Source: Verrucomicrobiota bacterium
GTDB lineage: Bacteria; Verrucomicrobiota; Verrucomicrobiia; Palsa-1439
DNA: 64,000 bases
NCBI GenBank assembly: GCA_003152315.1
Contig: PLZV01000043.1
Coordinates: 62,001 to 126,000 of the forward strand
Reading direction: 5' to 3'
Part shown: positions 1 to 9,342 of the stretch, in pieces
Layout of the letters: every line of letters starts with the position of its first letter
How positions within the stretch are numbered: the first letter of the stretch is position 1
Made by a program: the position numbers and the translations under genes
Notes under the pieces: model-generated
Seen by the model: only the letters and a program-made list of their open reading frames with translations
Told to the model about the DNA's origin: nothing
Database searches by the model: none

Positions 1-389
1 TCCAGATCGTCGAGGCTGTACTGGTTGCGATTCTTACGGCGCTTGACGAAATTGATCGTGCGGTTCACGGCAATGCGATAGACCCACGTGTAGAAACTCG
101 ATTGGCCCCGAAAACTCTGGAGGCTCTTGTAAGCTTTGATGAACGTATCCTGCACGAGGTCGTTGGCATCCTCGTGGTTCGACGTCATGTGATAGACCGT
201 CGCGTAGAGGCGTTCCTTGTAGCGCTCGACCAAAACATCGAAGGCCGCGCTCTCACCCTTCTGGCTGCGTCGCACGAGCGCCTCATCCTCTTCATGCCGC
301 AAATCAATCTCGCACTCCGCAGCGGGTGCGGGCGCGCTCGCCGGTCGCGGCACGGTGCCGCCGAGTCCGAGTTTTTCCTTTAGCTTCAT
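1..389 (-). CDS. ECF-type RNA polymerase sigma factor (3' end outside window)
   Basis: The reverse strand reads from an ATG at 389 to the window edge without a stop, giving about 129 residues of an ECF (RpoE-like) sigma-70 factor. The first 25 residues are a Pro/Ala-rich linker. They are followed by sigma region 2: a stretch around VRRSQKGESAAFDVLVERY, then YHMTSNHEDANDLVQDTFIKAY, then FRGQSSFYTWVYRIAVN, which are the -10-recognition and core-binding helices. Region 4 lies beyond the edge. The gene starts 45 bp after the polyprenyl synthase stop on the same strand, so the two may be co-transcribed. The regulon and any anti-sigma factor cannot be seen. Confidence 0.88.
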   Translation of the reverse strand, partial: MKLKEKLGLGGTVPRPASAPAPAAECEIDLRHEEDEALVRRSQKGESAAFDVLVERYKERLYATVYHMTSNHEDANDLVQDTFIKAYKSLQSFRGQSSFYTWVYRIAVNRTINFVKRRKNRNQYSLDDL

Positions 390-434
390 TGCGATCACAG
401 TGAATGTCCCTTGTGCCCTGGAACCAGCGGTGAA

Positions 435-1481
435 TTATGCGGAGGCGGTTCCCTTGAGGAGCGACCGGCTTTGTCCCGAAAGATAATCCGTGAGGGCTGC
501 CAATGTCCTTGTGTAGACGTTGGGTGGTAGCGCCGAGAGATTGGCCCTGGCGCGGGAGATGTAGGTGTCGATCGTCGCGAGCGATTCCCCCACGACACCG
601 TTGCCCAGCACGAGCCGGAGCAAATGCTGTTGCTCTTGCTGGCCGTTGCGAAGAATCATCTCGCCGAGTTCCTGCCGGCTCTCAGAACCAACGTGCTGCA
701 ACAGCAACAGAAATGGGAGCGTTAGTTTTCCTTTTTTCATGTCTGTTCCGAGCGATTTCCCTGCCTGTCGTTCCTGGCCAAAAATATCTACGCAATCATC
801 ATAAATCTGGTACGCGATTCCTAGATTGGTCCCAAATTCATTCATACGTTTGACGATGTTGGGAGGCGCACCGTTCAAAAAGGCGCCTAATTCGCAACTG
901 ACTGCGAAAAGAGCCCCGGTCTTCATGTTTATGATGTCCAGATACTGTTCGAGGGTCAAATTAAGGTCGAAACGGTGTTGGGTCTGAACGATTTCGCCCG
1001 AACAAACGGTATTGGTCGCCTCGCTGACTCTACGACAAACATCTGTGGTTGAGTAACTTGCAGCTAGCCGCAGCGCGTGGGCAAACAAACAGTCACCAAG
1101 TAAAACGCTTATCTCATTGCCCCAGCGTGAGTTAGAAGTCGGAAGTCGATGTCTCATCTCGGCTTCGTCCAAAACGTCATCATGCACCAGAGTGGCGACA
1201 TGGATGAGTTCAACGATTACCGCCAAGGTAATGTGCTCTTCGGTAACTCCTCCCGTCGTTCCACCCGCCAACAGTGCCAGGCTCGGGCGGAGACGCTTGG
1301 CCGTGCCACCTAGGATATACTGGATATGCTCGCCAAGGCGCGGATCAAAGCCGCTGACTTGGTTCGCCAGCGCGACTTCCACCCGAGGCAATTCAGCCGC
1401 AATCGGTTCCAACAATTCCAAGAGATTGCCGCCCGAATGTGCCGTAAGTGAAGCACCAGCGCTCAATGTCGACCCCAGCAT
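435..1481 (-). CDS. Polyprenyl diphosphate synthase (long-chain trans-isoprenyl)
   Basis: A 348-residue trans-isoprenyl diphosphate synthase that would condense isopentenyl units onto an allylic diphosphate to make the side chain of a respiratory quinone. Both aspartate-rich Mg-binding motifs are present: DDVLD at residues 101-105, followed by the usual MRH, and DDCVD at 228-232. The GGKRLRP-type motif is represented by GGTAKRLRP near residues 58-66. The length is normal for octaprenyl/heptaprenyl synthases. The exact chain length cannot be decided from sequence alone. It is transcribed away from the HEAT-repeat gene and lies directly upstream of the sigma-factor gene on the same strand. Confidence 0.9.
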   Translation of the reverse strand: MLGSTLSAGASLTAHSGGNLLELLEPIAAELPRVEVALANQVSGFDPRLGEHIQYILGGTAKRLRPSLALLAGGTTGGVTEEHITLAVIVELIHVATLVHDDVLDEAEMRHRLPTSNSRWGNEISVLLGDCLFAHALRLAASYSTTDVCRRVSEATNTVCSGEIVQTQHRFDLNLTLEQYLDIINMKTGALFAVSCELGAFLNGAPPNIVKRMNEFGTNLGIAYQIYDDCVDIFGQERQAGKSLGTDMKKGKLTLPFLLLLQHVGSESRQELGEMILRNGQQEQQHLLRLVLGNGVVGESLATIDTYISRARANLSALPPNVYTRTLAALTDYLSGQSRSLLKGTASA

Positions 1482-1643
1482 AGTATTCTTACTCTACGGG
1501 CCACCCGAAAGGGTGTCAACCCAGAAGCCCGTGATTACTATCGTAGTTCCCTCTTGACCACTTCACAGCCAGAGTCAAAGATGCAGGGTGTCAGGTCTGT
1601 GGCACGCACCTGCTATTGGGATCAGTCTGTTGGTTTACTCATC

Positions 1644-2552
1644 ATGCTACGCATCGCTCTATTGATGACGGTTCTCTTGTTTGCTGGCTGTGCGCGAAGT
1701 CCTGAACAGCTCGCGCTTAACCAGGCCAATAAGCTACTGGATGAAGGCCGCATCCATGCCGCAGCGGACACAGTCGAGGCCTATCTTCGAGAACACCCCG
1801 ACTCGGCAGCCCTCTTGCGCATGCGAGTGGTGGTGCTGCTCCGCGCCGAGAAACCCGATTTGGCCGCGATCGCGTTGCAGCAAGTCCCCGCCGGCAAGTC
1901 ATTCACCCCCGAGTTACTTCGGCATCGCGACCGCATCGTTCGGGTGAATGCAGCCAAGCTCATTGCCGTCCAGCCCAACGCTGGCGACTTCCGTGAGATA
2001 GTCCGTGCCCTGGAAGACTCCGATCCCGAGGTGCGGCGCGACTGCGCGCGCGCGCTGGGGCAACTCGCCAACCCCGCGGCGCTCAAACCGCTGTTTCGAT
2101 TGTTGTCCGACGACAATTGGTTCGTGCGCGCTGAGGCCGCCATCGCACTCGGCAAGATTGGCGACACGCGGGCCATCGGTTGGTTGGTTCAATTGCTGCC
2201 GGACCCGGATGGCTACGTGCGCTATAGCGCCACGGTCGCCCTTTACGATCTGGCCACGGCCTCTTCTCGTCCCTGGCTTCTGCGTGCACTCGCATCGGCA
2301 GGACCAGGAGAGCAATTTGGGATCGCAATCGCTCTAGCCAGGCTTCATGACCCGGCAGCACTGGGGCCACTAGCTAGCGCTGTCAGAAATAACGACGCCG
2401 AGATTAGGCGCCGGGCTGTGGAAGCACTCGGCGAATGCGGTCTTGCCGAGGGTACGAATGCGCTCGCCATATTCCTCATGGATCCCGAACCGGCTGTGCG
2501 AGAGCAGGCGCGAAAAGCCATTGGCCGGATTAATGCGCACAGTAAGGAATAG
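1644..2552 (+). CDS. HEAT-repeat lipoprotein
   Basis: The best start is the ATG at 1644, because the next residues form a lipoprotein signal peptide ending in the lipobox LFAGC. An earlier in-frame ATG at 1554 would bury that signal and is rejected. The mature protein (about 285 residues) begins with a TPR-like helical pair (ANKLLDEGRIHAAADTVEAY). It continues with at least five HEAT/PBS-lyase-type repeats, recognisable by DSDPEVRRDCARALGQL, DDNWFVRAEAAIALGKIGD and DPEPAVREQARKAIGRI. Such proteins are usually periplasmic or outer-membrane-anchored scaffolds. No catalytic residue is evident and the partner is unknown. Confidence 0.8.
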   Translation: MLRIALLMTVLLFAGCARSPEQLALNQANKLLDEGRIHAAADTVEAYLREHPDSAALLRMRVVVLLRAEKPDLAAIALQQVPAGKSFTPELLRHRDRIVRVNAAKLIAVQPNAGDFREIVRALEDSDPEVRRDCARALGQLANPAALKPLFRLLSDDNWFVRAEAAIALGKIGDTRAIGWLVQLLPDPDGYVRYSATVALYDLATASSRPWLLRALASAGPGEQFGIAIALARLHDPAALGPLASAVRNNDAEIRRRAVEALGECGLAEGTNALAIFLMDPEPAVREQARKAIGRINAHSKE

Positions 2553-2632
2553 CAAGACTTCGACAAATCCTGTCCCGCGAGTGGCGACGTTGCGGCCTGC
2601 CTGTCCGCCTTCCACTGCGAGAGCCTGATGTC

Positions 2633-2890
2633 TTAGGTCTGTGGTGTGAGAGTCTTACTGAACTTGATGATCTCGTTCAGTTGATCGCGGAAATCTTCGA
2701 GTCCCGTCAGGGGGATGATGATGGCGTCACGGCGACCATTAACCTCCTCGATGATTCTCAAGAAACGGCCCCGCGGGTTCTCTCTCAGGTCAAACGTGAA
2801 ATGCTTCCGTTCGACTCTGATATTATTGTTCTGTAGCTGCGTGTCCACAACTGACGCGCCTCCCGACCTTGGCTGTGACACCGTTCGCAT
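2633..2890 (-). CDS. Small PUR-domain nucleic-acid-binding protein
   Basis: An 85-residue protein with one PUR repeat: RKHFTFDLRENPRGRFLRI followed by a strand and the closing helix FRDQLNEIIKF. This matches the pattern of eukaryotic Pur-alpha repeats (KGRFLKI...FRDYLGDFI) and of bacterial BpuR-like proteins, which bind single-stranded DNA or RNA as dimers. The function here is inferred from the fold only. The ATG at 2890 has no clear ribosome-binding site nearby. A GTG at 2848, preceded at about 10 nt by GGGAGG, would give a 71-residue protein that still contains the whole repeat and may be the true start. Confidence 0.75.
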   Translation of the reverse strand: MRTVSQPRSGGASVVDTQLQNNNIRVERKHFTFDLRENPRGRFLRIIEEVNGRRDAIIIPLTGLEDFRDQLNEIIKFSKTLTPQT

Positions 2891-2973
2891 GATCGATCGT
2901 TACCGGAACGTCACCTTCCTCCTCCTAAAGTCCGCGGAACTTGTAGCACAGACTTCAAAATAAGGTCAACACA

Positions 2974-4392
2974 TCAATATTTCAGGTGAAAAACCACCAT
3001 TTTCAGCTCGGTCATTTCTTCGACCGCATACCGGGGGCCTTCCTTCCCAAAGCCACTATTCTTCAGGCCCCCATAGGGCATCATGTCCGCGCGCCACTGC
3101 GGTCCCCAGTTAATATGGATGTTGCCCGTTTCTAGGTCGCGGGCAAACTTCATGGCGGTATCGAGGCTCTCCGTGAACACACCCGCGGCAAGGCCAAAGC
3201 GGCTGTCGTTGGCGAGTGCCAGCGCCTCGTGGACATCGTGGAACGGCGTAAAGGCAACGGCCGGACCAAATAGTTCTTCACAGGATATCCGCATCTCGGG
3301 CTTCACGTCGGCGACAATTGTCGGCGTGTAAATCGCCCCGCGTCGAATGCCTCCCGTGACCACGCGCCCACCGCCCTTAACAGCTTCTTGCACCCATTGC
3401 TCGACGCGGATCGCCTCCTGTTCGCGAATCATCGGCCCCACCTTCGTCTTCTCGTCCAGTGGGTTGCCCGTCGTTAGTGCCTCGACTTTCGACTTCGTCG
3501 CGGCCAATACATCTTCGTACACCGCTTGCTGCGCAATCACACGCTGCGTCGAAATGCAGACCTGTCCTGCATTCGAGTAGCCGGTCGCCGCGACCGCTTC
3601 CGCCACCTTTTCCAAATCCGCATCGGGCATCACGATGATCGGCGAATTGCTGCCCAGCTCCATCGTCACTTTCTTGATGCCGGCGGTCCGGCAGATCCGT
3701 TCCCCCACGGGCACGCTGCCCGTAAAGGTGATTTTGCGCACCCGTTGGTCACGGCAGAGTGCATCACCGAGTTCACCGCCGGGCCCCGTCAAACATGAGA
3801 TCGCTTCGGGCGGCAACCCGCATTCCAAAAGCAGTTCCGTCAACTTGAGCGCCGAAAGCGGCGTGTTCGATGGCGGTTTGATGATCACCGCGTTGCCCGC
3901 CGCAATGGCTGGCCCCACTTTGTGCACCACGAGATTCAGCGGAAAGTTGAACGGGCTGATCGCCACAACCACGCCGCACGGCACCCGCAACGTAAAACCC
4001 ATCTTGCCCGCTCCGCCGGGCGATGCATCCAGCGGCACCGTTTCCCCGTGAATCCGTCGCGCTTCCTCGGCGGACAGCGTCAGCGTCTCCACCGCGCGGC
4101 CCACCTCGGATCGGCCTTCAGCAATGGCCTTCCCCTCCTCCAGCGTGATGGTGCGCGCGAATTCCTCCGCACGGGTTTCGAGTTTCTCGGCCGTCTTCTT
4201 CAGGATCTGATAGCGCTCCCACGCCGTGAGTTTCGCCATGATCTTCGCCCCACGCACCGCCGCCGCGAGCGCCGCTTCAATGTCCCCGGCGCGGGCGTGC
4301 GGCACGGTGTCGACAACCGTGTTGTCGTACGGATTGAGTACTTCGATCTTTTCGCCGGTATCAATCCACTGGCCGCCCATGCACATTTTCAT
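2974..4392 (-). CDS. NAD(P)-dependent aldehyde dehydrogenase (SSADH/lactaldehyde-type)
   Basis: A 472-residue aldehyde dehydrogenase with the full catalytic set: Asn in SPFNFPLN, the cofactor loop FTGSVPVG near 223-230, the general base Glu245 in MELGSNSP and the nucleophile Cys279 in GQVCIS. The subgroup resembles succinate-semialdehyde or lactaldehyde dehydrogenases. Its start overlaps the stop of the saccharopine-dehydrogenase-like gene by 4 bp (ATGA), so it is the last gene of a four-gene run that also includes a GABA-type aminotransferase. This context favours oxidation of succinate semialdehyde to succinate, but the substrate is inferred and not shown by sequence. Confidence 0.85.
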   Translation of the reverse strand: MKMCMGGQWIDTGEKIEVLNPYDNTVVDTVPHARAGDIEAALAAAVRGAKIMAKLTAWERYQILKKTAEKLETRAEEFARTITLEEGKAIAEGRSEVGRAVETLTLSAEEARRIHGETVPLDASPGGAGKMGFTLRVPCGVVVAISPFNFPLNLVVHKVGPAIAAGNAVIIKPPSNTPLSALKLTELLLECGLPPEAISCLTGPGGELGDALCRDQRVRKITFTGSVPVGERICRTAGIKKVTMELGSNSPIIVMPDADLEKVAEAVAATGYSNAGQVCISTQRVIAQQAVYEDVLAATKSKVEALTTGNPLDEKTKVGPMIREQEAIRVEQWVQEAVKGGGRVVTGGIRRGAIYTPTIVADVKPEMRISCEELFGPAVAFTPFHDVHEALALANDSRFGLAAGVFTESLDTAMKFARDLETGNIHINWGPQWRADMMPYGGLKNSGFGKEGPRYAVEEMTELKMVVFHLKY

Positions 4393-5516
4393 GGCTCACT
4401 CTCCTTCATGACGACCTTCATCCCGCGCTGGCGCAATTCACGGAAGAATGGCTGGACAGGTACCGCCACTTCCGGCGGTAGCACTCCGCGCTGTGCGATC
4501 ATGCCTGTCGCAATCATCTGCGCTATGATCGACGGCGGGCAACCCGTGTCGACGTCGCCCGCGCTGGCGTGCCAGCGGCGATTCGCTTTCGCCTGGCAAT
4601 CCATCGTGACTGTTTTCTTGTCCCCGCGAACAACCACACGTGACACCTCATAGTCGTTCGGTTTGCCGCGTGGTGCCGGCAGCTTCGCGAAATCCCGGAC
4701 CGTCCAACCTGCCTTCAGTCGCTTGGTCACTTCACGCACAAACTTGCGATCAAAACCCACTTTGAAGTCGCATTCCCGCAATCCCTTCGTCCGAAACGTT
4801 ATGGGTATCGTCGCAATCTCACTGTGTCGCGTCAGCACCACCCATTGCGCGCCGACCGGCCGCGAAAAACCGACTTGCTCCCAACCCGTACGGGGTTTCA
4901 CTTGCTGGAATTTGCCGCGTGCGAACACCCACGGCTTGAGAGTCAGTTCCTCCACAATCGTCTGCGCAGAATACGGGAAGTAGAAATCGGCGGTCTTGGC
5001 GTTCAAATCCTTCGTGCCGACCCGAATCCCCACTGACGTGATGCGGTCGAATCGGTCGGCAGCCGCGCGCGTCATCACATTGGTGATGCCCGGGGCGCAG
5101 CCTGCGCCGAGAATCGCAGTCAGGCCCGCGCGTTTGAATGGCTTGTCCAACTTCAACTGCTCGCGCGTCCAGTGAAACAATCCCCCCAAATCAATATAGT
5201 GAACTTTTGCTGCCAGCGCGGCGCGCATCACCTTCAGGTTGAAGCTGTGCTGTGTGCAGTTGATGACGACCGTGTGGCCACGGAAGAGCTTTGCAAGCTG
5301 TTTGGATTTGCCGGCATCGGCAAACGCTGCAGAAACGCGATGCCCCCGAAATGAACGCGCATACACGCGCGCCCCCGTCTCGTTGTAGTCCGCAATCAGA
5401 ATGCGGTTTCGCGGATGCGACTCAAACAAGTCACGCACCACCACCCGCCCAATCGCGCCCACGCCGCCGAGGACCACGAAGTCGCGTTTGTTCCTGGTTG
5501 TCATCGTTCGCTTCAC
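4389..5516 (-). CDS. Saccharopine-dehydrogenase-like NAD(P)-binding protein
   Basis: A 375-residue oxidoreductase with an N-terminal Rossmann fold (DFVVLGGVGAIGRVVVRDLF, with the acidic residue in ILIADYNE about 20 residues later). A central VVINCTQHSFNLKVMRAAL and GAGCAPGITNVM region is typical of the saccharopine dehydrogenase superfamily. An ATG four codons downstream (5504) is an equally possible start. The gene begins 13 bp after the class-III aminotransferase and overlaps the next aldehyde dehydrogenase by 4 bp. Superfamily members act in lysine, aminoadipate or carboxynorspermidine metabolism. Placement beside GabT-type and polyamine genes makes an amino-acid or polyamine role likely, but the reaction is unknown. 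Confidence 0.75.
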   Translation of the reverse strand: MKRTMTTRNKRDFVVLGGVGAIGRVVVRDLFESHPRNRILIADYNETGARVYARSFRGHRVSAAFADAGKSKQLAKLFRGHTVVINCTQHSFNLKVMRAALAAKVHYIDLGGLFHWTREQLKLDKPFKRAGLTAILGAGCAPGITNVMTRAAADRFDRITSVGIRVGTKDLNAKTADFYFPYSAQTIVEELTLKPWVFARGKFQQVKPRTGWEQVGFSRPVGAQWVVLTRHSEIATIPITFRTKGLRECDFKVGFDRKFVREVTKRLKAGWTVRDFAKLPAPRGKPNDYEVSRVVVRGDKKTVTMDCQAKANRRWHASAGDVDTGCPPSIIAQMIATGMIAQRGVLPPEVAVPVQPFFRELRQRGMKVVMKESEP

Positions 5517-5529
5517 TCAGGGTGGCAAA

Positions 5530-6837
5530 TTAGGCAAACAACTGCTTCTCGATCACATCCAGCCCTTCGTCGAGTTGCTCGTCGGTGATAATGAGCGGGA
5601 CAAGATAGCGCAGGGCGTTGCTGTGGGTGCCAGCATAGATGAGGATCACGCCATTCTCGACGCAACTTTGGACTAACTTCACGGTGAATTCCTTGGCCGG
5701 TTCCTTGGTCTGGCGATCCTTGACGAATTCAATCGCCACCATCGCACCCAAACCACGCACGTCACCGATCAGGGGATGCTTCTTCTGCCAGGCCAACGCG
5801 CGATTACGCAATATTTCGCCAATTTTCTCCGCACGCGCCGGCAAGTTCATCCGCTCCATCTCGCCAATCGTCGCCAACGCCGCCGCGCAGGCTACAGGAT
5901 TGCCGCCATACGTGCCGCCCAAACCGCCAACATGCACGCTGTCCATGATCTCCGCCCGGCCGGTCACCGCCGACAGCGGCATGCCGCCCGCCAGCGATTT
6001 TGCCATGGTAATCAGTTCCGGCTCGAAATCGTAATGTTCCGCCGCGAACATCCGACCCGTGCGCGCGAAGCCGCTCTGGATTTCGTCCGCAACGAACAAA
6101 ATGCCATTTTCCTTGCAGAACTTCGCCAGCGCCTGCACGTAAGCCTTCGGCGCCACAACGAAACCACCTTCGCCCAGTATCAATTCCATCACCACGCAAG
6201 CAACCTGCTTCGGGTCGACGTGCGTGTGGAAGAACTCGTGCATCTGCTCAATCATACCGTTTTCATCGAGTTCACTTCGATACGTGTACGGATACGGCAG
6301 CCGATACACTTCGGGCGCAAACGGACCGAACCCAAACTTGTACGGCATCACCTTGCTGGTGAGCGTCATCGTCAGGAGCGTGCGCCCGGTAAACCCATGC
6401 TCAAAGCCGATCACTGCCGATCGTTTCGTGTAATACCGCGCAATCTTTACCGCGTTCTCGATCGCTTCCGCGCCGCTATTAAGCAGCAGTGTCTTCTTCA
6501 CGAACTTGCCGGGTGTAATGGCATTCAATTTCTCGGCCAGGGCAACGTACGGCTCGTACTGCGCAATGTGAAAGCAAGTGTGCAGATACTTGCGCGCCTG
6601 CGCCGTGACCGCCTCGACAACCTTCGGATTGGCGTGTCCCGCATTCAGCGACCCAAGCCCGCCCGAAAAATCCAGGAACACGTTTCCATCAACATCGATG
6701 ACGGTCGCCCCCTCTCCGCGTTCCACAAAGATCGGCGCAATGTTAAATGGCCCCTGCGGCACCGCCGCTTTCCGCCGTGCCAGCAGGGCTTGGCTCTTCG
6801 GGCCGGGAATTGGCGTCTTGAGTGAGATCATCTGCAT
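5530..6837 (-). CDS. Class-III aminotransferase, 4-aminobutyrate-type
   Basis: A PLP-dependent fold-type I aminotransferase of 435 residues from the ATG at 6837. A TTG at 6852 inside the upstream gene is the alternative start. It shows the N-terminal GPKSQALLARR typical of GabT proteins, the LLNSGAEAIENAVKIAR phosphate-binding region, the LFVADEIQSGFARTG aspartate motif and the PLP lysine in MAKSLAGGMPL. It would transfer the amino group of GABA or a related omega-amino acid to 2-oxoglutarate. It lies between an aldehyde dehydrogenase (its ATG is 1 bp from that stop) and a saccharopine-dehydrogenase-like gene, consistent with a GABA/putrescine or lysine degradation operon. Confidence 0.88.
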   Translation of the reverse strand: MQMISLKTPIPGPKSQALLARRKAAVPQGPFNIAPIFVERGEGATVIDVDGNVFLDFSGGLGSLNAGHANPKVVEAVTAQARKYLHTCFHIAQYEPYVALAEKLNAITPGKFVKKTLLLNSGAEAIENAVKIARYYTKRSAVIGFEHGFTGRTLLTMTLTSKVMPYKFGFGPFAPEVYRLPYPYTYRSELDENGMIEQMHEFFHTHVDPKQVACVVMELILGEGGFVVAPKAYVQALAKFCKENGILFVADEIQSGFARTGRMFAAEHYDFEPELITMAKSLAGGMPLSAVTGRAEIMDSVHVGGLGGTYGGNPVACAAALATIGEMERMNLPARAEKIGEILRNRALAWQKKHPLIGDVRGLGAMVAIEFVKDRQTKEPAKEFTVKLVQSCVENGVILIYAGTHSNALRYLVPLIITDEQLDEGLDVIEKQLFA

Positions 6838-6838
6838 C

Positions 6839-8296
6839 TCAATACCATCCAATCGGTGTTTCGCTGAGGTTTATGTGGACCTGCTTCGTCTCCAGGAATT
6901 CATCCATACCGTGCAGCGACAACTCGCGGCCCTGGCCACTGGCTTTGTAGCCGCCCCACGGGGACTCGACGTAGCACGGTTGCATGGTGTTGACCCAAAC
7001 GATACCGGCGCGGAGATTTTTCACGACGCGGAGGCACTTGAAAATGTCGCGGGACCACACGGCGGCGGCGAGACCGTAGGGTGTGTCGTTGGCGATCTTG
7101 AGGGCATCCGCTTCGTCCTTGAAGGGAATGCACGCCACCACGGGGCCGAAAATCTCCTCACGGGCGATGCGCGTGGTGTTGTCAGTCTCAAAGATTGTCG
7201 GTTCGATGTAGTAGCCCTTTTTGAAACTCTTCGGACGATTGCCGCCCGCGAGGAGTTTTGCCTCCTTCTTGCCAACTTCAATGTAACTCGTGACTTTTTC
7301 GAGGTGCTCTTCGCTCACAAGCGGCCCCATCTTCGTCTCGCGCTTCCGTGGGTCGCCCAGCTTGATGCGTTTGGTCTTCTCCTTCATGCGGTCCATGAAT
7401 TTCCTGAAGATGTCCTGCTGCACGAGCACGCGCGACCCCGCGCTGCAGACCTCGCCCTGGTTGATGAAGACGCCGAATAGCGCGCCATCCGTGGCGGCAT
7501 CAAGATCGGCGTCTGCGAAAAAGATGTTGGGCGATTTGCCGCCGAGTTCGAGCGAAACCTTCTTCAAGTGCGTGCTGCCGATGCTGCGCAGGATGGCCTT
7601 GCCGGTGTCGGCGCCGCCCGTGAACGCGACCTTGTCCACGTGCGGGGATTCGACGAGTGCCCGGCCCGCCACCACGTCGCCGGTCACGATGTTGAAGACG
7701 CCCGCGGGCAACTCGGGGATGTGTTTCTGCACTAGCTTCGCGAATTCGAGGGCGGTAAGCGGTGTTTGCTCGGCGGGTTTAAGAATCACGGCGCAGCCCG
7801 CTGCCAACGCGGGGCCGAGTTTCCAGGCGGCCATCAGGAGGGGATAATTCCAGGGAATGATGAGGGCGGCAACGCCGACGGCTTCGCGCAACGTGAAATT
7901 GAGCGCGTTATCGGGAACGGAGAGCGTCTCCCCGTGGATTTTCGTCGCCAGGCCGCCGAAGTATTCGAAACACGTGGCGACGTCGTTCATGTCGAATTCG
8001 CTTTCGACGATCGGTTTGCCGCAATTCAGCGTCTCCAACTCGGCAAGCATCGCAGCGTTCTTACGGACGAGTTCGGCCATCTTGAACAGCGCGCGGCCAC
8101 GGGCCATGGCCTGGGAGGAATCGCGCCAGTTCGTGGTGTCGAACGCCGCGCGCGCGCACTGCACGGCGCGATCCACGTCTGCCTTGCCTGCCTCCGGGAC
8201 GACCGCGAACGACTCGCCGGTGGCGGGATTGAAAACTTCACGGGTGCCGGCTCCACTGACCCATTCGTTGTTCACGTAGTTCTGGTAGGTCTTCAT
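6839..8296 (-). CDS. Aldehyde dehydrogenase, betaine/aminobutyraldehyde-type
   Basis: A 485-residue ALDH with the motif IIPWNYPL, general base Glu250 in SLELGGKSPN and catalytic Cys284 in GEVCSAGSR. The closing residues PIGWY are typical of the betaine-aldehyde/aminoaldehyde dehydrogenase group. The ribosome-binding site GGAGG sits 8 nt before the ATG. It is the first gene of the run ALDH -> GabT -> saccharopine-DH-like -> ALDH. A likely substrate is 4-aminobutyraldehyde or a related aminoaldehyde, as in PatD/PuuC. Betaine aldehyde cannot be excluded. The 164 bp upstream separate it from the LpxH-like gene and may hold the operon promoter, though no clear consensus was found there. Confidence 0.87.
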   Translation of the reverse strand: MKTYQNYVNNEWVSGAGTREVFNPATGESFAVVPEAGKADVDRAVQCARAAFDTTNWRDSSQAMARGRALFKMAELVRKNAAMLAELETLNCGKPIVESEFDMNDVATCFEYFGGLATKIHGETLSVPDNALNFTLREAVGVAALIIPWNYPLLMAAWKLGPALAAGCAVILKPAEQTPLTALEFAKLVQKHIPELPAGVFNIVTGDVVAGRALVESPHVDKVAFTGGADTGKAILRSIGSTHLKKVSLELGGKSPNIFFADADLDAATDGALFGVFINQGEVCSAGSRVLVQQDIFRKFMDRMKEKTKRIKLGDPRKRETKMGPLVSEEHLEKVTSYIEVGKKEAKLLAGGNRPKSFKKGYYIEPTIFETDNTTRIAREEIFGPVVACIPFKDEADALKIANDTPYGLAAAVWSRDIFKCLRVVKNLRAGIVWVNTMQPCYVESPWGGYKASGQGRELSLHGMDEFLETKQVHINLSETPIGWY

Positions 8297-8460
8297 CTCG
8301 TCGTCCTCCCGTTGGATAATACATCGTCAACGGCAAACCGCCTCCATGCAAGCTGCTTATACGTATATCAGGTTTTCCGAATGGACAAGCAAGGCGGAAA
8401 GAATTGGATTCAGCAACGGGCATGGCAGGGAGACCGGCGCCGCCACTTACGGGATGGGCT

Positions 8461-9267
8461 CTAGTGCGCGGCAGTGAGCAGTCCGGATTTGTCCGCTAGG
8501 TCGGACGGAGTGGTATCGACCACCATTGCGTTTCCGGCGGTCACCTCGCGCCAATACACCAATTCCAGGCGCCCGTCGAAGTGTTCGACCAACGCGGTGC
8601 TGCTCTCCACCCAGTCACCCGTGTTGTAGTACTGCACACCGCGAATTTGCCGCACGGCCGGCGTGTGGATGTGCCCGCATACAATCCCATCGACATGATG
8701 TAACTCGGCGTAGTGGGCCACGGCGTCTTCAAATCGGCTGATCGAGCTGACGACTTTCTTCACGCTTTGTTTCACGTAAGCGCTCAACGACCAATAGCCG
8801 AACCCGAACAAGCGGCGCACCAGGTTCAACGGCCGGTTCAGCCGCAGCAACAAGGTGTAGCCTGCGTCCCTCAAATGGGCCATCCACCTCGCATGCACGG
8901 TAACCGAATCGAACTCATGCCCGTGCAACACCAGCAAGCGCGTGCCATCCGCAGTGGTGTGCACGTGTTGCTCCTTCACAACGATGTTGCCGTAAACACC
9001 GAGAAAGTTGAGGCAAAACTCGTCGTGATTGCCGGGAATGATGACGATCGCCGTGCCTTTGCGGGCCTTGCGAAGAAACTTCTGGATCACGTCATTGTGC
9101 GATTGCGGCCAGTAACGCTCGTGGCGCAATCGCCAAATATCGATGATGTCACCCACCAGGTACAGCGTCTCGAACTCGTTGTGCTTGAGAAAATCCAGCA
9201 CGCCCGCGGCATCACTGCCGCGGGTGCCCAAGTGCAGATCAGACATCCAGACAGTTCGGTATTCCAT
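8461..9267 (-). CDS. LpxH-like metallophosphoesterase (UDP-2,3-diacylglucosamine hydrolase type)
   Basis: A 268-residue calcineurin-like phosphoesterase with all five metal-binding motifs in order: SDLHLG (residues 9-14), GDIID (38-42), GNHDE, HGHEFD and GHIHTP near residue 200. The W in DIIDIW and the YNTGDWVES tail fit the LpxH-type hydrolases that cleave UDP-2,3-diacylglucosamine to lipid X in lipid A synthesis at the inner membrane. The protein is longer than E. coli LpxH (about 240), as is common for the Bacteroidota/Verrucomicrobiota form. It sits 75 bp after glycerol kinase on the same strand. A link to the catabolic genes is not obvious. Confidence 0.82.
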   Translation of the reverse strand: MEYRTVWMSDLHLGTRGSDAAGVLDFLKHNEFETLYLVGDIIDIWRLRHERYWPQSHNDVIQKFLRKARKGTAIVIIPGNHDEFCLNFLGVYGNIVVKEQHVHTTADGTRLLVLHGHEFDSVTVHARWMAHLRDAGYTLLLRLNRPLNLVRRLFGFGYWSLSAYVKQSVKKVVSSISRFEDAVAHYAELHHVDGIVCGHIHTPAVRQIRGVQYYNTGDWVESSTALVEHFDGRLELVYWREVTAGNAMVVDTTPSDLADKSGLLTAAH

Positions 9268-9342
9268 TGTAATTCTACTGTGCCAGTCATTGATGGCGAA
9301 CCGGTAACCGACGTGTTACAGAAGGGAAACGAAACCGTCCTA

